Source: Rebecca billardiae RCC1528 (lineage: Eukaryota; Haptophyta). Taken from it: DNA of 64,000 nucleotides. The translations under genes and the position numbers were made by a program. Shown one piece after another: positions 31,223 to 41,843 of this stretch; position 1 is the stretch's first letter, and the number at the start of each line of letters is the position of its first letter. Location: positions 496,001 to 560,000 of the forward strand of contig OZ251229.1 of the NCBI GenBank assembly GCA_965240325.2, in the 5' to 3' direction. The notes beneath the pieces are model-generated. The model was not told where the DNA came from. It searched no databases and saw only the letters and a program-made list of their open reading frames with translations.

Positions 31223-33499
31223 ATGCACCTGATGAACTCCCTGCTGCATGGCATGGGGCGCACGAAGAGACCACGGTGCGCCCGGTAGTGCGCGCTCGCC
31301 GTTCTGCTCGTAGCGGTGCAGTGCATCGCCAGAGCGGTCGGCGCCGGCAACGTTAAGCTCATCCGCCCGCCTTCGCGCGAGCGATGCGAGCGCGCGTGGG
31401 ATTCCGGGGCCGCCACGTCGGTCGCAGCGCTCGCAGTCATTCGCAACCGCGCGGACATTGCGCACGAGTGGGTGGAGCACTACACGAGTCAGGGTGTGCG
31501 GCACACCTTCTTGATCGACGACAATTCCACTGATGGTCTCGATCGCGTGCTCGGCTGCCTCCCGGCGGCACACCGGCCGACGGTGTGGCGCGCGGCCGAC
31601 ATGGTGCGCCGGCCGCACCAGAGGTGGTCCATGAAGCAGGTGCAGCTGTACGGCGTCGCATTCCACCGCGTGCACGCCCTCGGCACGTTCGAGTGGCTGG
31701 TCGTCGTCGACATAGACGAGTTCATGCTAAGCCGCCTGTGCCCGGCGCGTACGCTCGCGTCCCTGCTCGCCAACGAGCTCGCCTCGTGCGACGTGGTCTC
31801 TGCGCCGTGGGTGCTCTTCTGGGGCCTCGGCCTCGGCGTCGAGCCGTGCGGCCGGGTGCTCGAGCGCGTGCGCACACGCGAGCCGTTTGGCCCGGGGCTC
31901 CTCGCCAACCCGCCCGGTCTGCCCTTCACCCTGCGGCGCAAGCGGCGGCGCGACAAGCGAGGGCTCGAGGTGACGATCCACGAGCACAAGTACGCCGTCC
32001 GCCTCTCCGCAGTGCTGCACCAGACCACGCAGCACGTGTGGAAGGCGGGCGTGTCGGAGGCAGTGAAAGGGTCTGGGCTCGGCATACACTCGGCCCAGGT
32101 ACGCGAGGGCTCGCGTGTGTGCTCCATGCGCCCCGAAGGTCCGCTCACGCCCGTGTGGTGGATGCGCGTTGAGGCCCTGAAGGGAGCTTCGCAATCGCCT
32201 GATTGGGTCGGCGGCGCGTCCGACCGCCAGACGAATGGCCTGCTGCTCGCCACGCACCATTACCGCGCGACGAGCGGGGCGGGCTGGTTCGTGAAGGTGA
32301 GAACGCACACGGACAACTTCGCCATGTACGGCGCACAGAGCGAACAGAGCGAGCACCGCCTCTTTCTCATGCGCCGCGCCGACGTGAGCGACGACGCGAC
32401 CCTCAACGCGCGCCTGCTGCACAGCCGCCGCCGCGAGCTGGCACGGCTTCCCGGCTGGCGCGATGGCGGCGGCGCGTGCGTGGCGACGCTCGCGCGCCCG
32501 CACCCGGCGCGCCGCGGCGCGTGCGCGCGGGGGTACGGCGTGCACGCCAACGCGCACCTCGTGTCGCGCGCCTCGGCATGCAGAAGTGCCTTCGGGCCCT
32601 CCGAGCCCTCGGGGCGTGCGCGCGGCGCGCCCGCGCCCAAGCCGCCCAACGGCGCCGATGGCGAGCCGCGGCTTTCGCCAGCGCTGCACGGTGCCATCGC
32701 GGTGAGCGCCGCGCCGGGCGGTGAGGCCGTCGACGGACTCCACGCCGCGCTGTGCGCGGCCGGCGCGCGCACGCTCCACGGCTCGCGGAACCGCTCGTGC
32801 CACGTGGGGCCTGCTTTGGGCGCGCTGCACGCTCGGCTCGTCGCGCTGGTGGACGCGCACCCTGGCGGCAGCGGCGCGCTCGAGGCGTGCGCGCTTGCCA
32901 GCGCAGGCGGCGCGCGCGCGTGCATGGCGCCCGCCGCGCACGCCGCCGCGCTCGCACTGCTCTCGCGCATCGCCCTCGGCCAGCCGCAGGCACTGCTCGA
33001 GCCGTACTGGCTGTGGCTGCGCGAGCTCCTCGTGCTGCTCCCCGGCTGCATCGTCGCGCACCCACTCGAGCGTGCGGTGGAGTGGGCCGAGCGCCAGGCC
33101 GCGCCCGAGGACGGTGGCACCGGGTCGGCACGCGCCGCGCAGTGGCCGTCGCGCGGTGCCGCGGCCACGCAGTATGCGGCGCATAACTCGCGCGTGCAGG
33201 CGCTCGCCGCGCGCCGGCGCGCTGCATCAGACGGTGTGTGGCGAGTGGGGGAGTACTGGCAGCTGTGCGCCGCCGATCGCGCCGCTGCCGACGGCCGGGC
33301 CGCGGGCGCTGCGTCGCCTGCTACGGCAGCCGCAGGCGAAGGCGAGCCAGCAGTCTCCGCTGATCGTGCAGCTGGCGGCATAGACCTGAGGGAGGCGCGG
33401 CCGTGCGACGGCAAGGCGGTGCAAGCCGCGCTTGTGGACCGGCTAACAGGGCCGCTCGCGTTGTGCGACACTCATTCGGGCGGTCGTCACGACACGTAG
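31223..33499 (+). CDS. Golgi glycosyltransferase (family 2/92-like) with an unrecognised second domain
   Basis: Long frame with the signature of the Glyco_tranf_2_4/GT92 group: Ile-Arg-Asn-Arg-Ala-Asp-Ile-Ala-His-Glu-Trp-Val-Glu-His-Tyr, then Phe-Leu-Ile-Asp-Asp-Asn-Ser-Thr-Asp-Gly, Met-Lys-Gln-Val-Gln, and Val-Val-Asp-Ile-Asp-Glu-Phe-Met. It should transfer a sugar from a nucleotide sugar in the Golgi lumen. A hydrophobic anchor (Leu-Ala-Val-Leu-Leu-Val-Ala-Val) precedes the domain. The ATG at 31223 gives a basic cytoplasmic tail, but an in-frame TAG (31286-31288) lies between it and the anchor. Most likely TAG is the end of an intron (CGGTAG acceptor) and the first exon lies upstream; otherwise the gene is broken. 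After about residue 400 comes a second, alanine-rich region with a C-terminal motif, His-Pro-Leu-Glu-Arg-Ala-Val-Glu-Trp, loosely like a sulfotransferase 3'-phosphate loop. Confidence 0.7.
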
Positions 33500-33592
33500 C
33501 GCCGGCCACTCGGCCCCGACGGCCAAATCCGCGTAGTCGCCGGGCTCGCCCGCGGGGCTCGGGGGCCGCTCGGGCCGCGGCTGGCGGCGAAC

Positions 33593-33618
33593 CCAGGCTG
33601 CCCTGCTGGGCAGCCTGG
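33593..33618. terminator. Hairpin just downstream of the glycosyltransferase stop
   Basis: Perfect 11-bp stem CCAGGCTGCCC/GGGCAGCCTGG with loop TGCT, 94 bp beyond the stop codon. It would be a 3' UTR stem-loop or a transcript-end structure. The shape resembles a histone-type 3' end hairpin, but the gene is not a histone and no role is shown. Confidence 0.3.
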
Positions 33619-34495
33619 CGGCGGGGTTGAAACTCAACTACTGCTGTATGATTCAAATTGGCGCATGCACTGAGTACGACGCGTGATACTGATGCGGTAA
33701 CTACATACTCTGCTGCCCTGCATGTGGGCTGTGTCCATAGCTAGTTAAGGGCCGCTATGCTGCCGTGCCACGTGAGGCCCGCGGCGGGGCAGGCTCCGGC
33801 TCCGGTCCACCACCCCAGCTCCGTTACGTCTTGGCCCCGAGCGCGAACGGCGAAGTCCAGCAAGCGGACCATGCAGCGGCAGAGTCCGTCCCTTCCGAAG
33901 TTCAACGAACGACCGGTCAAAAGACAACAAAATGGGGCGCCGATCGTCAGACGACTAAGCTGTCGGGCAATCTGGGCTTGCCAGATTTACCCGCATGGCA
34001 CCGAAGAGCTACGAGGAGCCAATCGCTACTCTGCTCGAGGTGCAGCTCAGGTCGGTGACCTACGCGCAGTTGATTATTGCATCGTCGATGACCTGTTAAC
34101 TATTTACCTAATTGCTAATTACCACTTCCGTATGCGTCCCACAGGCTCCCAGCCTGAAAGGTGGGAGATACCTATGGAGATGCATTTCCACTTGACGAGC
34201 CGAATCGGTCTTAAACCGGTTTGGGGCGCAGCCTCAGCTTCCAGGGCCAGCTTGGAGGCGGGGGCCAGGCCGTGCCTGCTCACAGACAGGGGCATCCCTC
34301 TGTTGCCCTTGCGGAGGCTGGTCGACACTGCCAGCTGCAGCGAGCCACCTGCTTCGTTTCGAGTCTCCTAAGTCTCTGATAAGCTACCTCGGACCGCAAT
34401 GATCGGTTATTCAGACATTCTGTTTTGCTATACGTAAATACCCGCACCTACTCAGATTTCAGCACATGCAGCGTCCGGGAGCGTTCCGGAGACCT

Positions 34496-34497
<2 letters not shown>
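33619..34497. other. Intergenic, no gene seen
   Basis: Lower-GC sequence. A 204-codon plus-strand frame (33757-34371) has no conserved motif and an irregular composition, so it was not called. Confidence 0.5.

Positions 34498-34576
<79 letters not shown>
34498..34576 (+). repeat. (CA)n microsatellite
   Basis: About 39 uninterrupted CA units. Confidence 0.98.
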
Positions 34577-34578
<2 letters not shown>

Positions 34579-35264
34579 CGAAATCGGGAACCAGAACTGC
34601 TGGGTATTTAGTTATAGAAAATAAAGTAGCCCGGAGTGATGAACGTATTATATTGGACAATTCGGGTTTCAATTAATACTTCCATTCAATTGGACTTTGG
34701 AGCAGTGCGTGCAGGCGGCTGATGATGATGATGATCCATCTATAGCCACGTACGCGGTAATATCGTCCACTGAGGGACCGCCTGGGGTGGTCTACAGGAG
34801 CTATTGAGTATTGTAGATCATCAGAGCCAGAGGCGCGGCGATCGCCCCGCCGAAAATTATTGATTGGCACTTCGGTGCGCGTGGCGGAGATTCGCTCTGT
34901 TGGCGTGGTGCAGGGGTGTCCCTGCTTGCTGATCAGTTCAGTGTGGTGATTGGGTGGTGACTTCGGATCGCTGAGAAAGCTTTTGCAGAGTTCTCAGGAA
35001 GGACTTGTCTCAGAATTGTCGTGATTGGAAACTTTGGACCACCTTCTCAGCTTCGCTTGAGAACGTCTCAGGACCTTTGATTCCTGGAGTGTTCCGCGAC
35101 GCTTGTTCAGTTATTGTTGGCCATTATGAAATGCACGATGAATGATGATGATGAATGAAGTCGGTGCACGGAGCATGAATAAAACCGACAGTTGAGGTCG
35201 TATCGATGATAAGGTCTTGAATTGGAATGAAGCCTCAGCATGATGGTGGCGCGCTTATAGATAT
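34577..35264. other. AT-richer spacer, no gene seen
   Basis: Many stops in all frames, with GATGAT and similar short repeats near 34720 and 35145. No RNA gene recognised. Confidence 0.5.
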
Positions 35265-35653
35265 GACCGCGTTCCGCGGTCCTTTTCCGTAGAACCAACG
35301 CAGTTCGGGGCCCGCGGCGCAGTGGTTGAGAATGAGACTGACGAGTCAGTCAGTCCGAGTCAGAAAGACAGTTCAGCCACTCTGAGAGGGAGAGTCACAG
35401 ACCCGAGACCGAGTCTCGGACTCGGCGCGAGTATGCGGGCGCGCACGGCCAAGGGTGGCATGGGACACCAGCGGACGGGCCACGCTGGGAAGCGGGGCGG
35501 CGCGCTCGCAGGGCGAGAGGCGCGGACGGGCCGCGCGGGGAAGCGGGGCGGCGGCGCGCGCAGGGCGAGAGGGCGAGAGGCGCCGCGCGGCGCCGGGCCG
35601 GCGCGTGCGCGCGTGCGTGCGCACCTGCTTCAGCTTGCAAGGTGCTCGCGCTG

Positions 35654-35823
35654 CGCCATGCGCTCGACGAAGGGCCGCTGGTCGCGAGCCGGCGCGTGCG
35701 CGCGAGCGGGCGCACCTGCTTGAGGTACTCGCCCTGCGCCATGCGCTCGACGACGGGCCGCTGGTCGCTCAGCCGGCACGCCTCGTGCCGGCAGAGCGAG
35801 AGCGCGCGCCACTGCAGACTGCT
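35654..35823. repeat. Tandem duplication, about 84-bp period
   Basis: The block GCGCCATGCGCTCGACGA with about 60 flanking bases occurs at 35654 and again at 35738. On the minus strand each copy reads Asp-Gln-Arg-Pro-x-Val-Glu-Arg-Met-Ala-Gln and ends near AAGCAG-GTGCGC, like a splice donor, so this may be a duplicated exon. Confidence 0.6.
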
Positions 35824-36011
35824 GGCCCGCCGGCCTGCCGGCTGCGCAGCCGCGCACCGAGACCGACCGAGCGGAGCTCGGGGCGGTGGAACGAGGCGAG
35901 CGGCGCGTCGCGCCTGCCGCCGCGCGTGCGCGCCTGCTCCACCGCCGCCGCCGTGCTCGCCCGCCGCCTCCTCCGCCGCGTCGGCCTCGAAGACGGCGGC
36001 TGCCAGCGGCA

Positions 36012-36190
36012 GGCTGAGCCTGCGCGCGGCTCACTCACACTGTCTGTGAGTCCTCACGCTGCTGCCGGACCTCCGCGCCGCCGTCGACCGAGTTGAGGAG
36101 GAGCTCGCGCTCGGCGTCGAGGCGCGAGCTCGCGTGCTCGTGCTCGCCCTTCAGCCGCGCGAGCTCCGGGCGCATCCGGCTCATCAGCTC
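36012..36190 (-). pseudogene. Possible exon or remnant of a coiled-coil protein
   Basis: On the minus strand a 50-residue stretch (Glu-Leu-Met-Ser-Arg-Met ... Arg-Glu-Leu-Leu-Leu-Asn-Ser-Val-Asp) has heptad-like charge spacing and then a stop (TGA near 36042). Together with the duplicated exon-like block downstream it may be a decayed gene carried inside element B. Family not recognised. Confidence 0.25.
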
Positions 36191-36465
36191 TGCCGCGCCG
36201 CTCGCTCGGCGGCGGCGCGGGCGGCGCGCTCTGCTCCGGTCGGCGAGCGACGAGCTCGCGTGCTCCGGACTCGGCTCGCCCTTGCGCGCTGCTCCTCGAG
36301 TGACGAACGCGCCCGCGGGCAGGTTGTTGCCCGTCGCCCCCGCCGCGATCTCGCCGCCCCCGCCGCGATCTCGTCGCGCATGTGTCCGTGGCGCGCGCCT
36401 GCGAGGTGACAGGCGGGCCGCGAGCTCAGCCTCGGGGAGAGCGGAGCGAGAGGGCGCTGAGACGC

Positions 36466-36720
36466 GCGGCCTGCGAGGCGACAGGCGCGCTCGGGGAGAG
36501 CATTTTACTATTCACATTTAGAAGTGATCAAATTTCCCGAGCCCTTGCCTTGCCGTTTTTATCGGTTGGCGGTTGGCGGCAATCTCATACTGCGGCCTGC
36601 GAGGCGACAGGCGCGCTCGGGGAGATCGAGCATTTTACTATTCACATTTAGAAGTGATCAAGTTTCCCGAGCCCTTGCCTTGCCGTTTTTATCGGTTGGC
36701 GGTTGGCGGCAATCTCATAC
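36466..36720 (+). repeat. Two-copy tandem repeat, 126-bp period
   Basis: Copies start at 36466 and 36592 (GCGGCCTGCGAGGCGACAGG). They are almost identical apart from a 4-bp insertion and one AAATTT/AAGTTT change. Confidence 0.9.
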
Positions 36721-36991
36721 TTAAAATCGCGCTCGTAACGAACCGTTACACTAATGTCACGTCCAGCTGACGTCCAGATCGCACTTTACTTAAGGGAATC
36801 AGCTGGACGCGCTTTTTTTCGGCCTAATAGACCTCTCTATGCGATCTAAAAAACTCGAAACTCGGTCTCCGCCAGCCCTAAAAATCGCCCCCCGTCCCTT
36901 TTTTCTTGATCAAAGATCTTTTTGAAACGTGGTTCGGGCCCGCTGGTGCGGGCTCCACGCTGCGCGCTCCGCCCTGCACCGCGGGCCATAA

Positions 36992-37303
36992 TAGAATTGC
37001 TCAGCCGGCCTTGAGATGATTGAAACCTCGAGCTGGGGAATGGCGCGAATGGGCAAATGGCTGCCTTGATGGGCTTTTGACAATATATATATATATGATC
37101 GGCTACGCCGATCTTCGGGTAGTAAACAACGAAGTTGAGGGCGCACGGCCCTGGTAGTTAAAGTGAGTCTAGTAGTTGTCGTGCGCATTCTTCACCGCCG
37201 AATCACGATGCGCGCGCCCCGGGCGCGTCGCCGTGCAGGAGGCGCGGGCGCGAGTAATCGACGCGATCGACGGCCTCGGGGGGCTGCGCCGTGTCGCGGC
37301 TCT
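36992..37303. other. Spacer, no gene seen
   Basis: Contains a short AT microsatellite (37083-37096) and a GATCGGC-TAC-GCCGATC hairpin. It separates element B from the NACHT-gene remnant. Confidence 0.5.
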
Positions 37304-38994
37304 TCATTCAGTCTTCACGCAGCCGGCGTGCCCCTCGAGCGCGCGCACGCACTCTGACTCGGCGGTGTCCCACGCCCACAGCCGCACGACCGCGTCGCTG
37401 TCGTCGCCCGCGCTCGCCGCGACGCGCCCGTCGGCCGAGAGTGCGACCGCCTCCACCCAGCCGGCGTGCGCTAGCAGCACAGCCTCGCACGGCCCGCGCG
37501 CGGCGAGCAGGGGCGCTCGCGCGCAGTGCTCGCGCCCGCGCGCCCAGCTGGCGCGGGCGGCCGGGTGCGCGGCGCGCGGCGCGCGCCGCGCCCACGCGGT
37601 CGCGGACTCGTGCGGCGCCGAGCCAACCGGCTGCTCGAGGCACAGCGCGAGGCAGCGGCCCGGCGCCGTGGCGGCGGCGGAGGCGCTCAGCCGCGCGAGC
37701 TGCAGCCAGTCCGCGACGCGCGCGCGCAGCGCCGCAGCCTCCGCGCGCGCGGCCGCGCCCGGCTCGCCGCCGCCGCCGCCGCGCGCGTCGGCGTCGGCGA
37801 GCGCCGCGGCCGTGTCCGCGAGGTCGCGCACGTACTCGGTCTCGAGGCCGTGCCGCGCGCGCGCCTCCCACCCGTCCGCGCCCGCGTCGGTGAGCTCGCG
37901 CGCCGCGTCGGCCGCGCGCCCGGCCGCGAGCAGCGCTTGCACTAGCTCCTCGCACCGGCGCACATTGAGCACGGCGGCGTCGCGGCCGGCGAAGGCCGAG
38001 GCGCGCGGCGGAGAGGAGCAGGGGCTGCGGCGCGACGCGCCGCCGCCCGTCCTCGCCGCCGGTGGCCTTCGGGTGGCGCAGCGGTTTGGCGGCCTCGCCC
38101 GCCCACGTGCCAGCCCAGAAATCTGCGAGCGCGTGCGCGTCGGCCGCGCGGGCGTACCGTGCCGCCGCCGCCTCGGCCACCCGATGAGGCGGTGGTACCA
38201 GCGCAAACAAAGGGCCGTCGCCGCCGGCGGCGAGCAGCGAGCCGAGCGCGTCGCGCACGGCGAGCCACACGGGCAGCCGCACCACCGCCGGCACCCAGAA
38301 CTCGAACACGGACGCCAGCACGTCCTCGTGCAGAGAGAGCGAGCCTCCTCCAGCTCGGCACTCGAGAGGCCGCGGCGCGACGCGCAGATGGCGCCGCACG
38401 CGCGCCGCACGAGCATCGCGCCGTGCAGCCGCTCGACGCGCTCGAAGGTGGCGGCGACGGCGGCGCGCGCGTCGGCGGGCAGGTGCGCGGGCGGCGGCTC
38501 GCCCGAGCGCCACTCCGCCGCCGCGTCGGCGAGCAGCACGGCGTGCAGCGCGCTCGGCGCCTCTCCGAGTGCCGAGCGCACCGCCTCGGCCTGCCGCGCG
38601 TCGAGCGTGCGCCCCGCCGCGCCGAGCCGGCCTCGCACCACCGCCTCCGCGTCCGCCGCCGAGAGCCCGCCGAGCTGCAGCGCGGGCACGCCCAGCTGCG
38701 CGAGCCGCGTCGCGCACCCGTAACGGTAGCCGCCAGCGTCACCGCAAGCGTCACCGCCAGCGTCAGCGCCCGAGTCGATCTGCGCCAAAAAGGACAGAGT
38801 CAAGAAGCGTGTCGCCGAGCGGCGCGGTGGAGACTCACCGTGGAGAGCAGCGCGGAGTAGCGCACGCGCTCGCCGCCCTCAAGCACCGCCTCGTGCTCGT
38901 GCGCCGCGAACGAGCGGCTCGCGCCGCCGTCCTCGCTGGAGCCCGACGTGACGACGCGGCTCCGCGGTCTGCGCGCGCGCAGCCGCGCAAGCAC
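37304..38994 (-). pseudogene. NACHT/TPR/WD40 (STAND NTPase, NWD/TEP1-like) gene remnant
   Basis: Minus-strand order: a short exon (about 38840-38970) ending at a GTGAGT donor; an intron to about 38778 with a TTGGCGCAG acceptor; then a long part. Protein features in order are Leu-Gly-Gly-Leu-Ser-Ala-Ala-Asp-Ala-Glu (the end of a NACHT ATPase), a winged-helix-like stretch, Arg-Gly-Leu-Ser-Ser-Ala-Glu-Leu-Glu-Glu, Phe-Glu-Phe-Trp-Val-Pro-Ala-Val-Val-Arg-Leu-Pro, and an Asn-Val-Arg-Arg-Cys-Glu-Glu-Leu-Val helix. A first WD40 blade (Gly-His-Ala-Gly-Trp-Val ... Val-Arg-Leu-Trp) and half of a second follow, then a stop. The frame shifts twice, near 38350 and near 38005, with no room for introns. The Walker A/B region and most WD blades are missing. 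Such proteins act as signal sensors; this copy looks dead. Confidence 0.6.
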
Positions 38995-39843
38995 CTGGGT
39001 ATTTTTCGACCACGCTTGTCCCTAAGTGCGGCAGCTCAAAAAATGGCGTTTCGCTTCAAAGAATAATCGAATATACCAGCACCCTATGGGGGTTGAAAGA
39101 GATCGTACCTGTGCAAATACAAGAATTGATTGCCACCCGCATTGACGTCGCGCATCCGAGTAAGCTAGAGTGACCAAGAGTATATCACTCAATATCAGCG
39201 TGGCGGGAACGCCGGTTCGGGCTACCCGCGCAATGACATCTCGCGTGTATGAATCAAGGGTAATCAAGGGGCTTAAACCCGCCACTGAGAAGCTGACGGT
39301 TCATGACTTCATATGCCGGCATAATACTTTAATTCAAGCGACATAAAAGCCGACCCAACTTCTCTTTTCTATGGTTGGCGAGCTGTTTCAGGCTCTTACA
39401 ATTCAGGCATCTTACTATGACGGAATGTTCGAACACACGGCTGGTGTTATGTGCTATTCCACCCTGCATTCCCCTAAGTGTTACTATCGTTAAAATTAAG
39501 GGGCAGTACAAACGCAATCATTGGCAGCGATATCCATGCTCATACGCTAGGCCACCTACCGAAAAAACCCAAAATCCTGCGCGCGCATCCTCTTTTTGAT
39601 TTTGCGGAGCACGTGCGCCGCCCCCCCCGGCTTTCGCTCACGCTCAGACCTTTCGGGGGGGCCGTGCGCCATAATATGTGGATATATATATGATGGATCA
39701 TCGACTGCGCGGTTTCAAGCACGTGCGGCACGGCCACGGTCGTAAATGTCGGTCATCGTTATTAATCGTTATTAGTAGTGAGACGGTGCCGTCACGTGGC
39801 GCCGCGGCGCCCCAGTCACCTGGGCCAGTCACTCACTCACATA
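38995..39843. other. Spacer with dispersed repeat end
   Basis: Low-GC, no gene. At 39630-39676 it has a block (CTTTCGCTCACGCTCAG ... GTGCGCCATAAT) that recurs at 41892-41941 on the other side of elements A3-A4. Confidence 0.5.
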
Positions 39844-40495
39844 ACTCACTCGGTAGACCCACATGAGAGTAGATTGAGGTGGGGGCCGCGTTGATAAACG
39901 CGTGAGGTGACTAGGTCACACCCCCGAAGCCGTCCAGGATGCGACGCCGACCAGGAAGGACTCGCCGATGCATTCGAGCAACTACGCCGACAGAAGCCGA
40001 TGACCGCCTAGACCGAGTAGACGCCGAAGAGGAAGTACTCGATGGAGCACGTAGACCGCAGGCGCTGGCAGCCGACGCCCCCCCCCCCCCCCCAACGCAA
40101 GTTTGGGCAGAGCGCGGCGCCCCAGGAGGCAGAGGCCTCGAGGGCCTCCACCCCCCCGACACCGCGCGCACCCAAGGCCATGCCCACCCAGCAACCAGCA
40201 GGGTGGGAGGGCAGGGAGAAACAACTCCCAGAGGAGGAGCAGCCACCAGCGCAGCGGTGACCAGAGCAGCCACGCCGGCCGCAGCGCCGCGGGTGCAGCC
40301 AGCGAGCGCGGCCGCACCCAGACGCGCATCGCTTGCCGAGCAGCTGCTGAGCAAATCCAGACCCGCGCCCAATCCGGGCCTGGCTCGGCTTGACGACCGG
40401 AAAACCTCCAGGCAGCCGGACCCTGGCTGCCAGCCCGCCCTCATGAGGGCTACCGGTGAATTATACCCGCATAACCGAGCGGTTATACAACCATA
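39844..40495 (+). mobile_element. Repeat element A, short form, copy A3
   Basis: 652 bp, nearly identical to A1. Main differences: a 9-bp insertion (CCGAGTAGA region near 40013), a 16-C instead of a 10-C run near 40078, and a few substitutions. Joined head-to-tail to A4. Confidence 0.75.
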
Positions 40496-40719
40496 ACTCA
40501 CTCGGTAGACCCACATGAGAGTAGATTGAGGTGGGGGCCGCGTTGATAAACGCGTGAGGTGACTAGGTCACACCCCCGAAGCCGTCCAGGATGCGACGCC
40601 GACCAGGAAGGACTCGCCGATGCATTCGAGCAACTACGCCGACAGAAGCCGATGACCGCCTAGACGCCGAAGAGGAAGTACTCGATGGAGCACGTAGACC
40701 GCAGGCGCTGGCAGCCGAC

Positions 40720-40751
<32 letters not shown>

Positions 40752-41843
40752 CGCAAGTTTGGGCAGAGCGCGGCGCCCCAGGAGGCAGAGGCCTCGAGGG
40801 CCTCCACCCAGAAGGAGGTGTGGAATGCCACACCCCGCAGGGGTGGTGGCCGGGGGCCCGAAGAGGCCGAGGCCGCCGAAGGGGTAGCGCGAGGACCGAA
40901 GGCGGCAGAGGCCCAGAGGGGCTCCCCGCAGGGTTGTATGAGTAAGGACGATCCAGACGGCATGCGACAGTGGGCACGAAGACATGCGCGGCGGCGGCGG
41001 CGCAGGCGGGGAGCAGGCGCGAGACACGCACGCGTAGCGTCAGATAAGGTAGCAGGTCGCATCCCACACACAGCAGTGCACGGCAGACTGCAGAGGAGGC
41101 GGCAGAGAAGGAGAGAGCAGCACCCACCCGCCAGGCGATGAAGGCAAGCGAGACTGCGAAGCGTGAGAAGATTGCAGACGGGGACGCCTGGGAGCGGTTC
41201 CCAGGCGCCCCCATCGAAAGCAGAGCATGAGAAGATTGCAGACGGGGACGCCTCGAAGCGGTTCCGAGGCGCCCCCATCGAAAGCAGAGCATGAGAAGAT
41301 TGCAGACGGGGACGCCTCGAAGCGGTTCCGAGGCACCCCCATCGAAAGCAGAGCATGAGAAGATAGATTGCAGACGGGGACGCCTCGAAGCGGTTCCGAG
41401 GCGCCCCCATCGAAAGCAGATAGAGCATGAGAAGATTGCAGACGGGGACGCCTCGAAGCGGCTCCGAGGCGCCCCCATCGAAAGCAGAGAGCAAGCAGGG
41501 CAGGTGCACGAGTGGAGAGAGCGAGGGCTGAGGGCGGCCTACCGCCGACGCACACGCACCTGGAAGAAACAACTCCCAGAGGAGGAGCAGCCACCAGCGC
41601 AGCGGTGACCAGAGCAGCCACGCCGGCCGCAGCGCCGCGGGTGCAGCCAGCGAGCGCGGCCGCACCCAGACGCGCATCGCTTGCCGAGCAGCTGCTGAGC
41701 AAATCCAGACCCGCGCCCAATCCGGGCCTGGCTCGGCTTGACGACCGGAAAACCTCCAGGCAGCCGGACCCTGGCTGCCAGCCCGCCCTCATGACGAGGG
41801 CTACCGGTGAGTTATACCCGCATAACCGAGCGGTTATACAACC
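40496..41843 (+). mobile_element. Repeat element A, long form, copy A4
   Basis: 1348 bp, nearly identical to A2. The C run near 40721-40749 has grown to 29. The five hairpin units are at 41159-41490. It shares with A3 the substitutions AGCAGCTGCTGAGCAAATCC in place of AGCTGCTGAGCCAATCC, which A1 and A2 carry. Confidence 0.75.
41159..41490 (+). repeat. Tandem array of five hairpin units inside A4
   Basis: Same array as in A2, including the first unit with the co-changed CCTGGG/CCCAGG stem. One unit has a GCACCC for GCGCCC change at the stem base. Confidence 0.9.

Larger units (their letters stand above)
35265..36991. mobile_element. Candidate 1.7-kb element B, copy 1
   Basis: Its left end (35265-35325: a GACCGCG-TTC-CGCGGTC hairpin, CTTTTCCGTAGAAC, GGGCCCGCGGCGCAG) and right end (about 36735-36991, ending CCCTGCACCGCGGGCC) recur at 50317 and 51983 in the same order and at nearly the same spacing. 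The right terminus is an inverted match to the GGGCCCGCGG block on the left. The interiors of the two copies do not match, so the ends seem to carry different cargo. Boundaries are approximate and no transposase is seen. Confidence 0.45.

Noticed and set aside
33757-34371. 204-codon plus-strand frame
   Set aside because: No conserved motif and uneven composition; a weak candidate only.
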